Assembly: GCF_021390175.1 (NCBI RefSeq)
Contig: NZ_CP090004.1
Span: 744,001 to 808,000, forward strand
DNA: 64,000 nucleotides
Source: Flagellimonas sp. HMM57
GTDB taxonomy: Bacteria > Bacteroidota > Bacteroidia > Flavobacteriales > Flavobacteriaceae
Reading direction: 5' to 3'
A model generated the notes under the pieces. The model searched no databases. It saw only the letters and a list, made by a program, of their open reading frames with translations, and was not told the DNA's origin. Position 1 is the stretch's first letter, and each line of letters begins with the position of its first letter. Made by a program: the position numbers and the translations under genes. Positions 8,468 to 17,746 of the stretch are shown here, in pieces.

Positions 8468-8974
8468 ATGAAGTATCTTTTTTTGAAATTCGTCATCCTC
8501 TTTTTTTTATCCGATTATTGTGTGCTCGCACAAAACCAAAAAAGACATGTAAAGGTAGAACAGATGACTATTTCATGGGAGTTTGAAAAAGACAATATCT
8601 TGTTTACCGCATCGGCTCCAGATGATGGTTGGGTGGCACTCGGCTTCAACACAGAAGATGATATCGTTGGAAGTAACCTTATTATGGTAAATGTGAAAAA
8701 CAATGGGGCAAAGGCTGAAGATTTTTATGTGGTAAGCGCTGGTAATCCAAAACTGGTAACATTGCTTGGTTCGGAATCACAAATAATCGAAAAATCTGGA
8801 TTTGAAATCGATGGAAAAACAACGGTCAAGTTTACATTACCCGTGAAAGCATTCGACAAATACCATCAAAACCTAAAGAAAGGTGATACAATATGGTTGA
8901 TTTGTGCCTATAGCATGGAAGATGAATTTGACCACCATTCACGAATGCGAAAACACATTAAGGTAACACTTTAA
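8468..8974 (+). CDS. Secreted DOMON-domain protein
   Basis: 168 residues with a signal peptide (to about VLAQ, residue 22) and a single DOMON-like beta-sandwich: DNILFTASAPDDGWVALGFN then DDIVGSNLIMVNV. DOMON domains bind haem or sugars and often take part in extracytoplasmic redox chemistry. Here there is no attached cytochrome or dehydrogenase domain, so ligand and partner are unknown. It is convergent with rlmN, with only 3 bp between the stop codons, and divergent from the polyprenyl synthase gene. Confidence 0.75.
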   Translation: MKYLFLKFVILFFLSDYCVLAQNQKRHVKVEQMTISWEFEKDNILFTASAPDDGWVALGFNTEDDIVGSNLIMVNVKNNGAKAEDFYVVSAGNPKLVTLLGSESQIIEKSGFEIDGKTTVKFTLPVKAFDKYHQNLKKGDTIWLICAYSMEDEFDHHSRMRKHIKVTL

Positions 8975-8977
8975 AAG

Positions 8978-10018
8978 TTAACTTTTATTCGCCAATTGGC
9001 CGCAAGCGGCATCAATATCCTTACCACGAGATCTTCTTACCGTAACGGTTATGCCATTCCTTTCTAAAGTGTCTTTGTACATATTTATTGCGGTATTGGA
9101 AGCTTGTTGAAATTCACCATCATATATGGGATTGTACTCTATCAAATTAACTTTTGAGGGCGCAAACTTGCAAAATCTTACCAAAGCATCCGCTGCTTCT
9201 TTTGTATCGTTGATACCCTCCCAGACCACATACTCGTAAGTTATCCTATTTTTTGTCTTGCTGTACCAATATTCCAAAGATTCTCTCAAATCTTTTAATG
9301 GAAAAGTAGCATTGAACGGCATTATGGACGTACGAACCTCATCTATTGCCGAATGCAACGAAACGGCCAAACCAAATTTAACTTCTTCGTCCGCCATTTT
9401 CTTTATCATTTTGGGAACTCCAGAAGTTGAAACAATGATTCGCTTTGGCGACATTCCCAATCCTTCTGGTGACGTTATTTTTTCAATGGCCTTAAGCACA
9501 TTATTATAATTCATCAAGGGTTCTCCCATACCCATGAAAACAATGTTGCTAAGTGGTCTATCAAAATACAATCGGCTTTCATTATCGATTGCGACCACCT
9601 GATCATAGATTTCATCGGGATTTAAGTTCCGCATTCGTTTTAAACGGGAGGTGGCACAAAACCTACAGTCTAAACTACACCCTACCTGACTTGACACGCA
9701 GGCAGTAGTTCTGGTATCTGTAGGAATTAGAACGGACTCCACCACTAAATCGTCGTGAAGCCTTACGGCATTTTTGATCGTTCCATCTGAACTTCGCTGC
9801 ATTTGATCGACCTTGATATGGTTGATCACAAAATTCTCTACCAGCATGCCACGGGTTTCCTTAGAGATATTGGTCATGGCATCAAAAGAATGGGCGGACT
9901 TTTGCCACAACCACTCGTACACCTGATTGCCCCTAAAAGCTTTTTCCCCTTGATTCACAAAGAAATCACGTAATTGCTCCTTGGTCAGTGCCCGTATGTC
10001 TTTTTTTTGGGTTTTCAC
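8978..10018 (-). CDS. rlmN: Dual-specificity 23S rRNA/tRNA adenine C2 methyltransferase RlmN
   Basis: Radical-SAM enzyme that methylates A2503 of 23S rRNA and A37 of some tRNAs at C2. 346 residues, the family's usual length. The 4Fe-4S motif CxxxCxxC is CSLDCRFC (Cys114, 118, 121). VFMGMGEPLMNYNNV is the GGEP-like SAM site. The C-terminal catalytic Cys lies in DAACGQL and the partner Cys is expected in the N-terminal half of the domain. It is last in the minus-strand block after queA (79-bp gap). Confidence 0.96.
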   Translation of the reverse strand: MKTQKKDIRALTKEQLRDFFVNQGEKAFRGNQVYEWLWQKSAHSFDAMTNISKETRGMLVENFVINHIKVDQMQRSSDGTIKNAVRLHDDLVVESVLIPTDTRTTACVSSQVGCSLDCRFCATSRLKRMRNLNPDEIYDQVVAIDNESRLYFDRPLSNIVFMGMGEPLMNYNNVLKAIEKITSPEGLGMSPKRIIVSTSGVPKMIKKMADEEVKFGLAVSLHSAIDEVRTSIMPFNATFPLKDLRESLEYWYSKTKNRITYEYVVWEGINDTKEAADALVRFCKFAPSKVNLIEYNPIYDGEFQQASNTAINMYKDTLERNGITVTVRRSRGKDIDAACGQLANKS

Positions 10019-10097
10019 AACTTAAAGATAGTGAAGAAAAAATCCCACCTGTTCATGATTGTTAAACAAGCGGGATCATTTGAAGTTCTTATAGTTC

Positions 10098-11147
10098 TTA
10101 AAGAATCAACATGGCATCTCCGTAGGAATAAAAACGGTAGCCTTCCAATATTGCTTGTTTGTACGCTTTTTTCATGAGGTCATGTCCCGTAAATGCAGAT
10201 ATCATCATTAACAATGTGGACTTTGGCAAATGGAAATTGGTCACCATGCAATTGGCAATGCTGAAATCATAAGGAGGAAATATAAATTTATTCGTCCATC
10301 CTTCAAATGTATTTAATTGATGATCTGATGAAACAGCACTCTCCAATCCTCGCATTACCGTAGTTCCCACGGCACAGATACGCTTTTTGTTTTTCTTTGC
10401 ATTGTTGATGATTTCCGTCGCCTTCTCATCGATCACCAGTTCTTCGCTATCCATTTTATGTTTGGATAGATCTTCTACTTCGACAGGGTTGAATGTTCCC
10501 AATCCAACGTGCAAGGTTACTTCTGCAAAATCGACACCTTTAATCTCCAATCTTTTGAGCAAGTGTTTGGAAAAGTGCAGTCCTGCCGTTGGTGCTGCAA
10601 CCGCGCCTTCATGTTTAGCGTAGATAGTTTGATATCTTTTTTCATCTTCTGGCTCAACGTCTCGCTTAATATATTTTGGAAGCGGTGTTTCGCCCAATTC
10701 ACGCAGTTTTCTTCTAAAATCCGTGTAGGAACCATCATAAAGAAAACGCAATGTTCTTCCTCTAGAAGTAGTGTTATCTATAACTTCAGCTACCAAACTT
10801 TCATCGTCACCAAAATAAAGCTTGTTCCCTATTCGTATTTTTCTGGCTGGATCCACCAAAACATCCCAAAGACGTTGCTCTTGATTGAGTTCGCGCAATA
10901 AAAAAACTTCGATACGCGCACCTGTTTTTTCTTTGTTCCCGTACAGTCTGGCAGGAAATACCTTGGTATTGTTCAGTGCCATCACATCACCTTCATCGAA
11001 ATAATCAATAAGATCCTTGAACATCTTATGCTCAATTTTTCCAGTTTCTCTGTGAATCACCATTAATTTGGATTCATCCCTGTTTTCTGCAGGATATTCT
11101 GCCAATAGTTCTTTTGGTAATTCAAAGTTGAAGTTTGATAATTTCAT
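10098..11147 (-). CDS. queA: S-adenosylmethionine:tRNA ribosyltransferase-isomerase QueA
   Basis: Transfers and rearranges the ribosyl group of SAM onto preQ1-tRNA to make epoxyqueuosine in the anticodon wobble position. 349 residues, normal length. Recognisable family blocks are [24 protein letters not shown] at the start, [22 protein letters not shown] text, and [13 protein letters not shown] plus [11 protein letters not shown] in the second half, with [19 protein letters not shown] near the end. The start is fixed by the family N-terminus. It lies 84 bp after aroA. Confidence 0.96.
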   Translation of the reverse strand: MKLSNFNFELPKELLAEYPAENRDESKLMVIHRETGKIEHKMFKDLIDYFDEGDVMALNNTKVFPARLYGNKEKTGARIEVFLLRELNQEQRLWDVLVDPARKIRIGNKLYFGDDESLVAEVIDNTTSRGRTLRFLYDGSYTDFRRKLRELGETPLPKYIKRDVEPEDEKRYQTIYAKHEGAVAAPTAGLHFSKHLLKRLEIKGVDFAEVTLHVGLGTFNPVEVEDLSKHKMDSEELVIDEKATEIINNAKKNKKRICAVGTTVMRGLESAVSSDHQLNTFEGWTNKFIFPPYDFSIANCMVTNFHLPKSTLLMMISAFTGHDLMKKAYKQAILEGYRFYSYGDAMLIL

Positions 11148-11231
11148 GTACTGTTGTTTTGGATTTTTAAAGAGGGCAAATATACAATCTCAACATAGGG
11201 GATGTCAAGTAATTTGTTGATTAAATATGAA

Positions 11232-12461
11232 TTAGATTTCCGCTATTTGAAGACCAAGTTTTTTTAGATCTTTCCAGAAGTCGGGATAGGATTTTGAAAC
11301 CACCATGGCATCATTGATCACTATTGATTTTTTTAGTGCCAAAGGCGCAAATGCCATGGCCATTCTATGATCGTGATACGTATCTACGGTAACTCCTGAA
11401 GCTATATTCTCCGATGGGGAAAGTGTAAGGCTTTCAGCATCTGTCTCTATTTTTGCACCAAACTTGGATAGTTCTGTTTTCAACGCTGCCAAACGGTCTG
11501 TTTCTTTTATGGGCAGGGTATGCAATCCCGTTAAACGACAGGCCATTCCCAAGCCAAAACAAGTTACAGAAATCGTCTGCGCAATGTCTGGTGCATTGGC
11601 AAGGTTATAATCAACTTTAGCAAGCTGACAGTCGGCTGTTTTGGAAATTGTTATTTGATTTTCTGAAAATGAGGTTTCAACACCAAAATCCTTGTAAATC
11701 TCTGCTAAAACACTATCGCCTTGAAGTGAATCTTTCTTGTAGGAAGACAATTTGATTTCAGTACCTACTTCGCCCAGCGCAGCTATACTATAAAAATAAC
11801 TGGCCGAACTCCAATCGGATTCTACCACCAGTGTCGTTTTTTCAACTTGATATTTTGGTTCGACTTTTATTCGGTTTCCTACAAATGAAGTGACAACACC
11901 TATCTCGTTTAAAAGTGCCAACGTCATTTTTATATAGGGCACTGAAGTGATTTTTCCAATGAGCTCAAGTTCCAATCCATTTTCCAAACTGGGCGCGATC
12001 AACAAAAGTGCCGATATGTATTGACTGCTTACATTTGCTGGTAGGGACACTTTGCTTTTGGTCAGTTTTTTGCCTTTTATCCTTAGAGGGGGATAGCCTT
12101 CTTTGGTTACGTACGTTATTTCTGCACCCAGGTCATTTAATGCATCTACCAAAACGCTAATAGGTCGTTCTTGCATTCGTTTAGAACCTGTTAAAACCAC
12201 CTCTTTTCCCGCTTGCGATGCAAAATAGGCCGTTAAAAACCGCATTGCTGTTCCTGCATGATGGATATCCACTTCGCCAGAGAATTTTTTTAGTCCTTTG
12301 CCCATAACAGAACCGTCATCTGAATTGGATGGGTTTTCAATAGTTATGTTTGGAAATAGGGCTTGCAACAGCAAAGACCTATTGGTCTCACTTTTAGAGC
12401 CCGTAATTTGTATATCGGCTTTAATAACTTTATTGATGGGGCTGGAAAGTTGTAGTTTCAA
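11232..12461 (-). CDS. aroA: 3-phosphoshikimate 1-carboxyvinyltransferase (EPSP synthase)
   Basis: Sixth shikimate-pathway step: joins phosphoenolpyruvate to shikimate-3-phosphate. 409 residues, slightly short of the usual 425-440. Family landmarks are GSKSETNRSLLLQALF near residue 22, HHAGTAMRFLTAYFA near 73, LPIKETDRLAALKTELSKFG near 320, and DHRMAMAFAPLAL near 362. The substrate-binding Lys of GSK, Arg of NR and the ETDR and DHRM motifs are kept. It feeds the chorismate used by the pheA-tyrA operon 3 kb upstream, but sits in a separate block with queA and mazG. Confidence 0.95.
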   Translation of the reverse strand: MKLQLSSPINKVIKADIQITGSKSETNRSLLLQALFPNITIENPSNSDDGSVMGKGLKKFSGEVDIHHAGTAMRFLTAYFASQAGKEVVLTGSKRMQERPISVLVDALNDLGAEITYVTKEGYPPLRIKGKKLTKSKVSLPANVSSQYISALLLIAPSLENGLELELIGKITSVPYIKMTLALLNEIGVVTSFVGNRIKVEPKYQVEKTTLVVESDWSSASYFYSIAALGEVGTEIKLSSYKKDSLQGDSVLAEIYKDFGVETSFSENQITISKTADCQLAKVDYNLANAPDIAQTISVTCFGLGMACRLTGLHTLPIKETDRLAALKTELSKFGAKIETDAESLTLSPSENIASGVTVDTYHDHRMAMAFAPLALKKSIVINDAMVVSKSYPDFWKDLKKLGLQIAEI

Positions 12462-12510
12462 ACGTTCTGGGCTTTATGGCTTATCTAAAAAAACAAAGCT
12501 CAAATATAGT

Positions 12511-12837
12511 TTATTTAAGCTTTTCGTTGTTCTGGTGCCTATCATGATCGCGCTTTGTTTTTAAGTCCAATTTTTTATCAAAAGCATCTTGCAAATCTAT
12601 TCCAGTTTGGTTTGCCAGACAGAGCACTACAAAGAGTACATCGGCCAGCTCTTCGCCCAAATCTTTGGATTTATCGGATTCTTTCTCACTTTGTTCTCCA
12701 TATCGTCTGGCAATAATCCGAGCTACTTCGCCTACTTCTTCGGTAAGCTGCGCCATATTGGTCAATTCATTAAAATAGCGGACACCGTGGTTCTTTATCC
12801 ATTCATCAACGGCTTTCTGTGCGTTTTCTATATTCAT
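12511..12837 (-). CDS. MazG-like nucleotide pyrophosphohydrolase
   Basis: 108-residue all-alpha NTP pyrophosphatase of the short MazG-like type. The metal-binding EExxE pattern is QLTEEVGEVARII and the second acidic pair is LGEELADVLFVVL, which coordinate Mg for hydrolysis of (probably non-canonical) nucleoside triphosphates. The start codon overlaps the stop codon of dtd (TAATG), so translation of the two is likely coupled. It lies between the quality-control gene dtd and aroA. Substrate is not deducible. Confidence 0.87.
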   Translation of the reverse strand: MNIENAQKAVDEWIKNHGVRYFNELTNMAQLTEEVGEVARIIARRYGEQSEKESDKSKDLGEELADVLFVVLCLANQTGIDLQDAFDKKLDLKTKRDHDRHQNNEKLK

Positions 12838-13289
12838 TATTCTTTATTCTTGGTATCTATTAATATTGTAACCGGCCCATCATTTAATAGTTCAACTTTC
12901 ATATCGGCGCCAAAGATTCCAGTGCCAACGCTTTTACCTAAATCTCCTTCAATTTTCCGGACAAATTTTTCATAAAGCGGAATGGCTATTTCTGGCTTTG
13001 AAGCTTTGATATAGGAGGGCCGATTCCCCTTTTTGGTAGCTGCATGAAGTGTAAATTGACTGACCACGATTACATTCCCTTCCACATCCAGAACAGAGCG
13101 ATTCATAACACCCGATACATCATTAAAAATACGAAGGTTCACTATTTTTTTTGATAACCATGCAATGTCCTCTTCCCCATCGGCATCTTCGATTCCCAAT
13201 AAAACCAGTAGACCGTGTTTAATTTCAGAGATTACTTTATCATCTACTGTAACGCTTGCCCTAGCTACCCGCTGTACTACTGCCCTCAT
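12837..13289 (-). CDS. dtd: D-aminoacyl-tRNA deacylase
   Basis: Hydrolyses D-amino acids (and glycine mischarged on tRNA-Ala) from tRNA. 150 residues, standard length. Catalytic-site motifs SQFTL (with the following HAATKKGNRPS) and NDGPVTI are present, as is the starting MRAVVQRV stretch. It is sandwiched between rsgA (3-bp gap) and mazG (1-bp overlap) in a translation-associated operon. Confidence 0.95.
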   Translation of the reverse strand: MRAVVQRVARASVTVDDKVISEIKHGLLVLLGIEDADGEEDIAWLSKKIVNLRIFNDVSGVMNRSVLDVEGNVIVVSQFTLHAATKKGNRPSYIKASKPEIAIPLYEKFVRKIEGDLGKSVGTGIFGADMKVELLNDGPVTILIDTKNKE

Positions 13290-13292
13290 TGA

Positions 13293-14237
13293 TTATTTAT
13301 AAACATCAACTCTATAATTTTCATCTTCACCAGTAATCATCTGTACGTAACTGCGATATCGACTCCACGATATTTTATTGTTCTCCAAGGCCTCTTTTAC
13401 AGCACATTTAGGTTCATCCAGATGTAAACAGTTATTGAACTTACATTGCGATTTCAGTTTAAAAAACTCGGGGAAATAATCCCCAATTTCATCCTGTTCC
13501 ATGTCCACTATGCCAAAGCCCTTAATGCCTGGGGTATCTATAATCCTAGCACCAAAAGAAAGGTCGTACATTTCTGCAAAAGTAGTGGTATGTTGTCCTT
13601 GCAAGTGTTGTTCGGATATTTCCGCTGTTTTTAGTTCAAGCCCAGGTTCAAGCGCATTGATGAGCGTAGATTTGCCAACACCGGAGTGTCCAGAAAACAT
13701 ACTTGTTTTATTGACCATCAATTCCTTTACCAATTCTATGTTCGTTCCAATTGATGCGGCTATTTCTATGCAATGGTATCCAATACTCTTGTATAAAGTG
13801 GTAAGATATCCTACTTCTTTCATCTCGTTACCATCATAGGTATCCATTTTATTGAACAAGATTACAACTGGAATCTCGTAAGCTTCCGCCGTTACCAAAA
13901 AACGGTCAATAAAGCTGGTAAAGGTTTGTGGGCTGTTCAGCGTGACCAATAAAAAGACCTGATCTAGATTCGCAGCTATAATGTGGGTCTGTTTTGAGAG
14001 ATTAACCGATTTTCGAATAATGTAATTCTTTCTATCTGTTATCTCTGTAATTACTGCTACAGTTTCATCACCAATCTCTTCAAGTTGAAATACCACATAA
14101 TCACCTACGGCAACAGGGTTGGTACTCTTAATACCCTTAATACGGAACTTCCCCTTAATACGGCATTCGTAAAAATCCCCTTCCTCCGATTTTACGGTAT
14201 ACCAACTCCCAGTAGATTTATAAACAGTGCCGTTCAC
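13293..14237 (-). CDS. rsgA: Ribosome small-subunit GTPase RsgA
   Basis: Circularly permuted GTPase that assists late maturation of the 30S subunit. An OB-fold N-terminus (GTVYKSTGSWYTVKSEEG) is followed by the permuted motifs NKMD (G4), GHSGVGKSTLINAL (G1) and DTPGIKGFG (G3). A C-terminal zinc knuckle follows (CKFNNCLHLDEPKC). I chose the GTG at 14237, which gives the common (M)NGTVYKSTGSWY start. An in-frame ATG at 14270 would add 11 unrelated residues. First gene of the rsgA-dtd-mazG-aroA-queA-rlmN block. Confidence 0.95.
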   Translation of the reverse strand: MNGTVYKSTGSWYTVKSEEGDFYECRIKGKFRIKGIKSTNPVAVGDYVVFQLEEIGDETVAVITEITDRKNYIIRKSVNLSKQTHIIAANLDQVFLLVTLNSPQTFTSFIDRFLVTAEAYEIPVVILFNKMDTYDGNEMKEVGYLTTLYKSIGYHCIEIAASIGTNIELVKELMVNKTSMFSGHSGVGKSTLINALEPGLELKTAEISEQHLQGQHTTTFAEMYDLSFGARIIDTPGIKGFGIVDMEQDEIGDYFPEFFKLKSQCKFNNCLHLDEPKCAVKEALENNKISWSRYRSYVQMITGEDENYRVDVYK

Positions 14238-14338
14238 AACTTTTTTAACATTTTCAATGCAAAGAAACAATAATACTCCAATTCAAACGTATATATGTGT
14301 TACACAGTTAAATATTTCTAAATAATCAAATTAAAAAC

Positions 14339-14779
14339 ATGAAAAAAATCTTAATCATCGCGGTAATTGCGTTAGCCGCAACTCTTGAAACCAGCGCACA
14401 AAAATTTAAAGTCATCACCAGTGTTGAATCTATTGTTCCCAACGGATTGGGACGTTCTAGAATCGTAAATGCCCTCGAGGAAAAAGATTACAAAGAGTAC
14501 ACTAGTGTCCAGACTGATGAGGACAACACACGTAACAAATCCAAAAGAGGAGAGATTCGAGTAAAGAATTTTGAAGAAACCAAATTGTTGAACTTTTACA
14601 ATATAGGTGGAATCCGTTTCCAGAATATTGCGGCCAATGATGCATTGTTGACTTCAATGATCAACGATATGGTAGCAAATGGCTGGGAATTGGCTTTTGT
14701 TACAAGTGCCGTTGAAAGTGAAGGTGGAAAAGGTGATGGAAAAGGTATCTTTATTACTAGGTATATCTTTAAAAAGTAA
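14339..14779 (+). CDS. Small secreted protein of unknown function
   Basis: 146 residues. A signal peptide (MKKILIIAVIALAATLETSAQ, cleavage near residue 20) is followed by a soluble periplasmic domain. I recognise no domain. The middle has ENRxK-like charged text, and the C-terminus has MVANGWELAFVTSAVESEGG then FITRYIFKK, which resembles small Bacteroidota proteins in which a Trp-containing strand pair closes the fold. It stands alone, ends in a strong bidirectional terminator and faces the GIN-domain gene. Confidence 0.7.
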   Translation: MKKILIIAVIALAATLETSAQKFKVITSVESIVPNGLGRSRIVNALEEKDYKEYTSVQTDEDNTRNKSKRGEIRVKNFEETKLLNFYNIGGIRFQNIAANDALLTSMINDMVANGWELAFVTSAVESEGGKGDGKGIFITRYIFKK

Positions 14780-14794
14780 AAACCATTTTTAAAT

Positions 14795-14832
14795 AAAAAA
14801 AGCGGCCACTTGATCAAGTGGCCGCTTTTTTT
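14795..14832. terminator. Perfect-palindrome bidirectional terminator
   Basis: A 38-bp perfect palindrome centred at 14813/14814: seven A, then GCGGCCACTTGA and its exact complement, then seven T. It serves both convergent genes, the secreted protein on the plus strand and the GIN-domain gene on the minus strand. Confidence 0.92.
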
Positions 14833-14836
14833 AGCA

Positions 14837-15511
14837 CTATTCTACTATGTAGACCCTTCCGCCCACAAAGGTATTTTTGTACACTTTCTTGGGATTGCCA
14901 TAAACATTTACGTCACCACCTGCTTTTACTTTAATATCAATTTGTTCAGAGGCAAATACCTCAGCTTCACCACCTGCGGAAATCTTTATATCAGTACTGG
15001 AAGTCCGGAGTTCACGTCCTTCAAAAATACCACCTGTGTTTAGCACCACAGTCTGATTTTTTGCTAAACCAGATGCCTCGACAATACCACCTGTTACCGC
15101 ACGTATATCCGCATAATCCACATCCATTCCAATATGTATCTTGGCGCCTTCTTGTGCTCGAAGTTCTATTTTACTCTTTTTCACCATTTCGTTACAGGTA
15201 ATTTTAGCGCCTTCGTTGCCATCTATAATGTTCAAATCAGTGTAATGTACTTCTATGAGCGTATCTTCTCCCGTGAATTTTTTATCCAATTGCATTCTTA
15301 ATTTCAGCACGCCTTTTTTATTCATCCATTTAATGTCATCCACGTTCTTTCCCTTGATAACAATTCTATTGTCATCGGATTGAATGAGATTCACCTCGAT
15401 CAAATCAAAAACCTTGATTTCATTAAAATCACCAACTTCCGTATCGATCATACGTTGGGAAAACATATTGGCAGAAACAAAAAGGACAAAAAGCGTAAAT
15501 GTTTTTTTCAT
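14837..15511 (-). CDS. GIN domain (DUF2807) secreted protein
   Basis: 224 residues. Signal peptide (to about MFSQ), then the repetitive right-handed beta-helix pattern of the GIN/DUF2807 family: GDFNEIKVFDLIEVNLIQSD at the start, VEVHYTDLNIIDGNEGAKI in the middle, and DIKISAGGEAEVFASEQIDI then KAGGDVNVYGNPKKV at the end. The family is abundant in Bacteroidota and is suggested to be adhesin-head or surface-related, without firm function. Single gene, with its own terminator. A second GIN protein is at 27719-28498. Confidence 0.87.
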   Translation of the reverse strand: MKKTFTLFVLFVSANMFSQRMIDTEVGDFNEIKVFDLIEVNLIQSDDNRIVIKGKNVDDIKWMNKKGVLKLRMQLDKKFTGEDTLIEVHYTDLNIIDGNEGAKITCNEMVKKSKIELRAQEGAKIHIGMDVDYADIRAVTGGIVEASGLAKNQTVVLNTGGIFEGRELRTSSTDIKISAGGEAEVFASEQIDIKVKAGGDVNVYGNPKKVYKNTFVGGRVYIVE

Positions 15512-15648
15512 GATAGTATTATTTTCTGTTTACAAAGATGAGCAGTTTATAAAATTGTTACAGTTTTCTCCATAAAAAAGTCATTTAAAACCTAGGGATA
15601 TAAACCCATAGTTCTAAATGACCCTGAACGTATTTTATAGGTGTATGA

Positions 15649-16731
15649 CTACTTATTGATAATCTTTTCTTGATGGTTAATCGATTCTTGGTGAATCGCC
15701 TTGAACATTCGCAAAACAAATTCTTCGCTCAATCCTTGGGATTCCCCTTCAAGAATCATTTTGCCCAGAATAGCATTCCATCTATTGGATTGTAGGACGG
15801 CCACATTCCTTTGTTTTTTGAGCTTTCCAATACCATCAGAAACTTTCATGCGTTTTCCCAAGGTATCTATCAGCTGATTGTCGATTACATCTATCTGGGC
15901 TCTTAGATTGTTCAATTTACTATTGTACTCCGCTTCTTCATCTGTTTCTTTTCTAATACGAAGATCATTCATGATTTGAACCAATCTTTGAGGGGTCACT
16001 TGTTGGGCAGCATCACTCCATGCATTATCTGGATCATAATGCGTCTCGATCATCAGTCCATCAAAATTCAAATCCAAAGCAGTTTGGGATACGTCAAAAA
16101 TCATATCACGTTTCCCTGTTATATGGCTTGGGTCATTGATTATTGGTAAATCCGGAAACTTGGACTGTAGTTCGATTGCCAATTGCCATTCAGGAATATT
16201 ACGGTATTTTGTCTTTTCGTAGGTTGAAAAGCCTCTGTGGATTACGCCTAAATTCTTAATATCTGCAGAATATAAACGCTCTACAGCTCCCAACCAAAGG
16301 GACAAATCTGGATTTACCGGATTCTTGATAAGCACAATTTTATCCGTTCCCTCCAACGCATCTGCAATTTCCTGAACAATAAAAGGACTTACCGTAGAAC
16401 GTGCACCGATCCACAGCAAATCCACATCATGTTCCAACGCAAGATCTACGTGAGCTCTATTTGCGACTTCTGTGGCCGTTTTCAGACCCGTTTCTTCCTT
16501 TACCTTTTGCAACCACTTTAATCCAATGGCCCCTACTCCTTCAAAATTACCTGGTCGCGTTCTGGGTTTCCAGATTCCAGCACGGTAATAATTGACATCT
16601 GTATCTTTTAAATCGTGCGCTATTTTAAGGACTTGGTCTTCGGTCTCGGCACTACAGGGACCTGCAATAACCAGTGGATGTGGCAAGGCCATATCATCCA
16701 ACCATTTTCTCATTTCTTTTGAATTCTCCAT
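15649..16731 (-). CDS. Bifunctional 3-deoxy-7-phosphoheptulonate synthase / chorismate mutase
   Basis: 360 residues. Residues about 1-250 are a type I DAHP synthase of the KDO8P-synthase-like class (PLVIAGPCSAETEDQVL, GIWKPRTRPGNFEGVG, PIINDPSHITGKRDMI). This is the first shikimate-pathway step (PEP + erythrose-4-phosphate). Residues about 265-355 are an AroQ chorismate mutase (LRAQIDVIDNQLIDTLGKRMKVS). The order (DAHP synthase first, mutase last) is the usual Bacteroidota fusion. The mutase can act as the allosteric site that senses prephenate or chorismate. Last gene of the pheA-aminotransferase-tyrA operon, 95 bp after tyrA with a heptamer repeat between. Confidence 0.94.
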   Translation of the reverse strand: MENSKEMRKWLDDMALPHPLVIAGPCSAETEDQVLKIAHDLKDTDVNYYRAGIWKPRTRPGNFEGVGAIGLKWLQKVKEETGLKTATEVANRAHVDLALEHDVDLLWIGARSTVSPFIVQEIADALEGTDKIVLIKNPVNPDLSLWLGAVERLYSADIKNLGVIHRGFSTYEKTKYRNIPEWQLAIELQSKFPDLPIINDPSHITGKRDMIFDVSQTALDLNFDGLMIETHYDPDNAWSDAAQQVTPQRLVQIMNDLRIRKETDEEAEYNSKLNNLRAQIDVIDNQLIDTLGKRMKVSDGIGKLKKQRNVAVLQSNRWNAILGKMILEGESQGLSEEFVLRMFKAIHQESINHQEKIINK

Positions 16732-16751
16732 TTGGTATATTATTCGTTGTT

Positions 16752-16770
16752 TGCTTCGACTGCGCTCAGC
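16752..16770. repeat. Short dispersed repeat (TCGACTGCGCTC type)
   Basis: CTTCGACTGCGCTCAGCAC-type sequence in the tyrA-DAHP synthase spacer. It matches the elements at 4757 and 49821 over the TTCGACTnCGCTCAG core. Confidence 0.5.
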
Positions 16771-16777
16771 ACAGGTG

Positions 16778-16811
16778 TTGTTCGTTGTTCGTTGTTCGTT
16801 GTTCGTTGTTC
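16778..16811. repeat. Tandem heptamer (TTGTTCG)4.9
   Basis: Four full copies of TTGTTCG plus TTGTTC, within the spacer between tyrA and the DAHP synthase/chorismate mutase gene. The same word occurs in spacers at 30606-30697 and 40061-40132. Confidence 0.85.
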
Positions 16812-16826
16812 TTTAAAAACTATTTT

Positions 16827-17684
16827 TTACTTCGTAAGTGGTATTCCTTTTAAAATTTGTTTTATCCTATTGGTATTGTTCATTTCTTCATAAACATTTT
16901 CAAAATCATTGTCCACGAGCAGTTTTTTGAACGTTTCCAGATTTTGAATGTATTCTTCCAAGGTTTCGATTACGTTTTCCTTGTTCTGTTCAAAAATTGG
17001 CGTCCACATATCCGGGGAACTTTTTGCCAAGCGAACGGTGCTTTCAAAACCACTACCTGCCATATCAAAAATATCACGCTCATTCTTTTCTTTTTCGATC
17101 ACGGTCTTGCCCAACATAAATGAACTAATGTGCGATAAGTGAGATACATAAGCAATGTGCTTATCATGTGCATCAGGATTCATATAACGGATACGCATTT
17201 TCATCTTTTGAAAAATTTCTAAAGCCTTCTCTTGAAGCTTGAAAGCGGTTTTTTCTACTTCACAAATAATATTGGTCTTTCCCACGTACAATCCATTTAT
17301 AGCAGCTGACGGCCCTGAAAACTCTGTTCCTGCAATAGGGTGACACGCCAAAAAATTTCTTCGCTTTGGATGCCCATCCACAGTCTTGCATATCAGTTTT
17401 TTGGTAGAGCCTGCATCCATAACGAGAGTATCATCACCAACGGCATCCAAGATTTTTGGTAATTCCAATGTCAGAGCATTTACCGGAATACTTACGAAAA
17501 CAATATCTGAAGTGGCCAAGGCATCGTAACCTCCTATGTTATCTATAATTCCTAGTTCCGATGCTTCATTAGCGTTCGATTCATTCTTGTCAACACCCGT
17601 TATTTTTGAATCAGGATACAGTTCTTTAAAGTCCTTGGCAAAAGACCCTCCAATCAATCCGACACCAACAATCGTAATGTTCAT
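16827..17684 (-). CDS. tyrA: Prephenate dehydrogenase
   Basis: Oxidative decarboxylation of prephenate to 4-hydroxyphenylpyruvate for tyrosine. 285 residues. Rossmann NAD(P)-binding motif GVGLIGGSFAKDF at the N-terminus, then CHPIAGTEFSGPSAAINGLY with the catalytic His, and HIAYVSHLSHISSFMLG with the second conserved His pair in the helical C-terminal half. No fused ACT or mutase domain is present; the mutase is on the next gene instead. It lies 62 bp after the aminotransferase in the aromatic operon. Confidence 0.94.
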   Translation of the reverse strand: MNITIVGVGLIGGSFAKDFKELYPDSKITGVDKNESNANEASELGIIDNIGGYDALATSDIVFVSIPVNALTLELPKILDAVGDDTLVMDAGSTKKLICKTVDGHPKRRNFLACHPIAGTEFSGPSAAINGLYVGKTNIICEVEKTAFKLQEKALEIFQKMKMRIRYMNPDAHDKHIAYVSHLSHISSFMLGKTVIEKEKNERDIFDMAGSGFESTVRLAKSSPDMWTPIFEQNKENVIETLEEYIQNLETFKKLLVDNDFENVYEEMNNTNRIKQILKGIPLTK

Positions 17685-17746
17685 GTATTCGTAGTTTTAG
17701 GTAATGAGGCCAATATTAAAAGTATAGCTCACGTTCTCAATTCCAA

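Noticed and set aside
16778..16811. TTGTTCG array considered as coding (in-frame Val/Leu/Phe run)
   Set aside because: The frame that covers it is the reverse of the DAHP synthase start region and ends at once; the array lies in a gene spacer.
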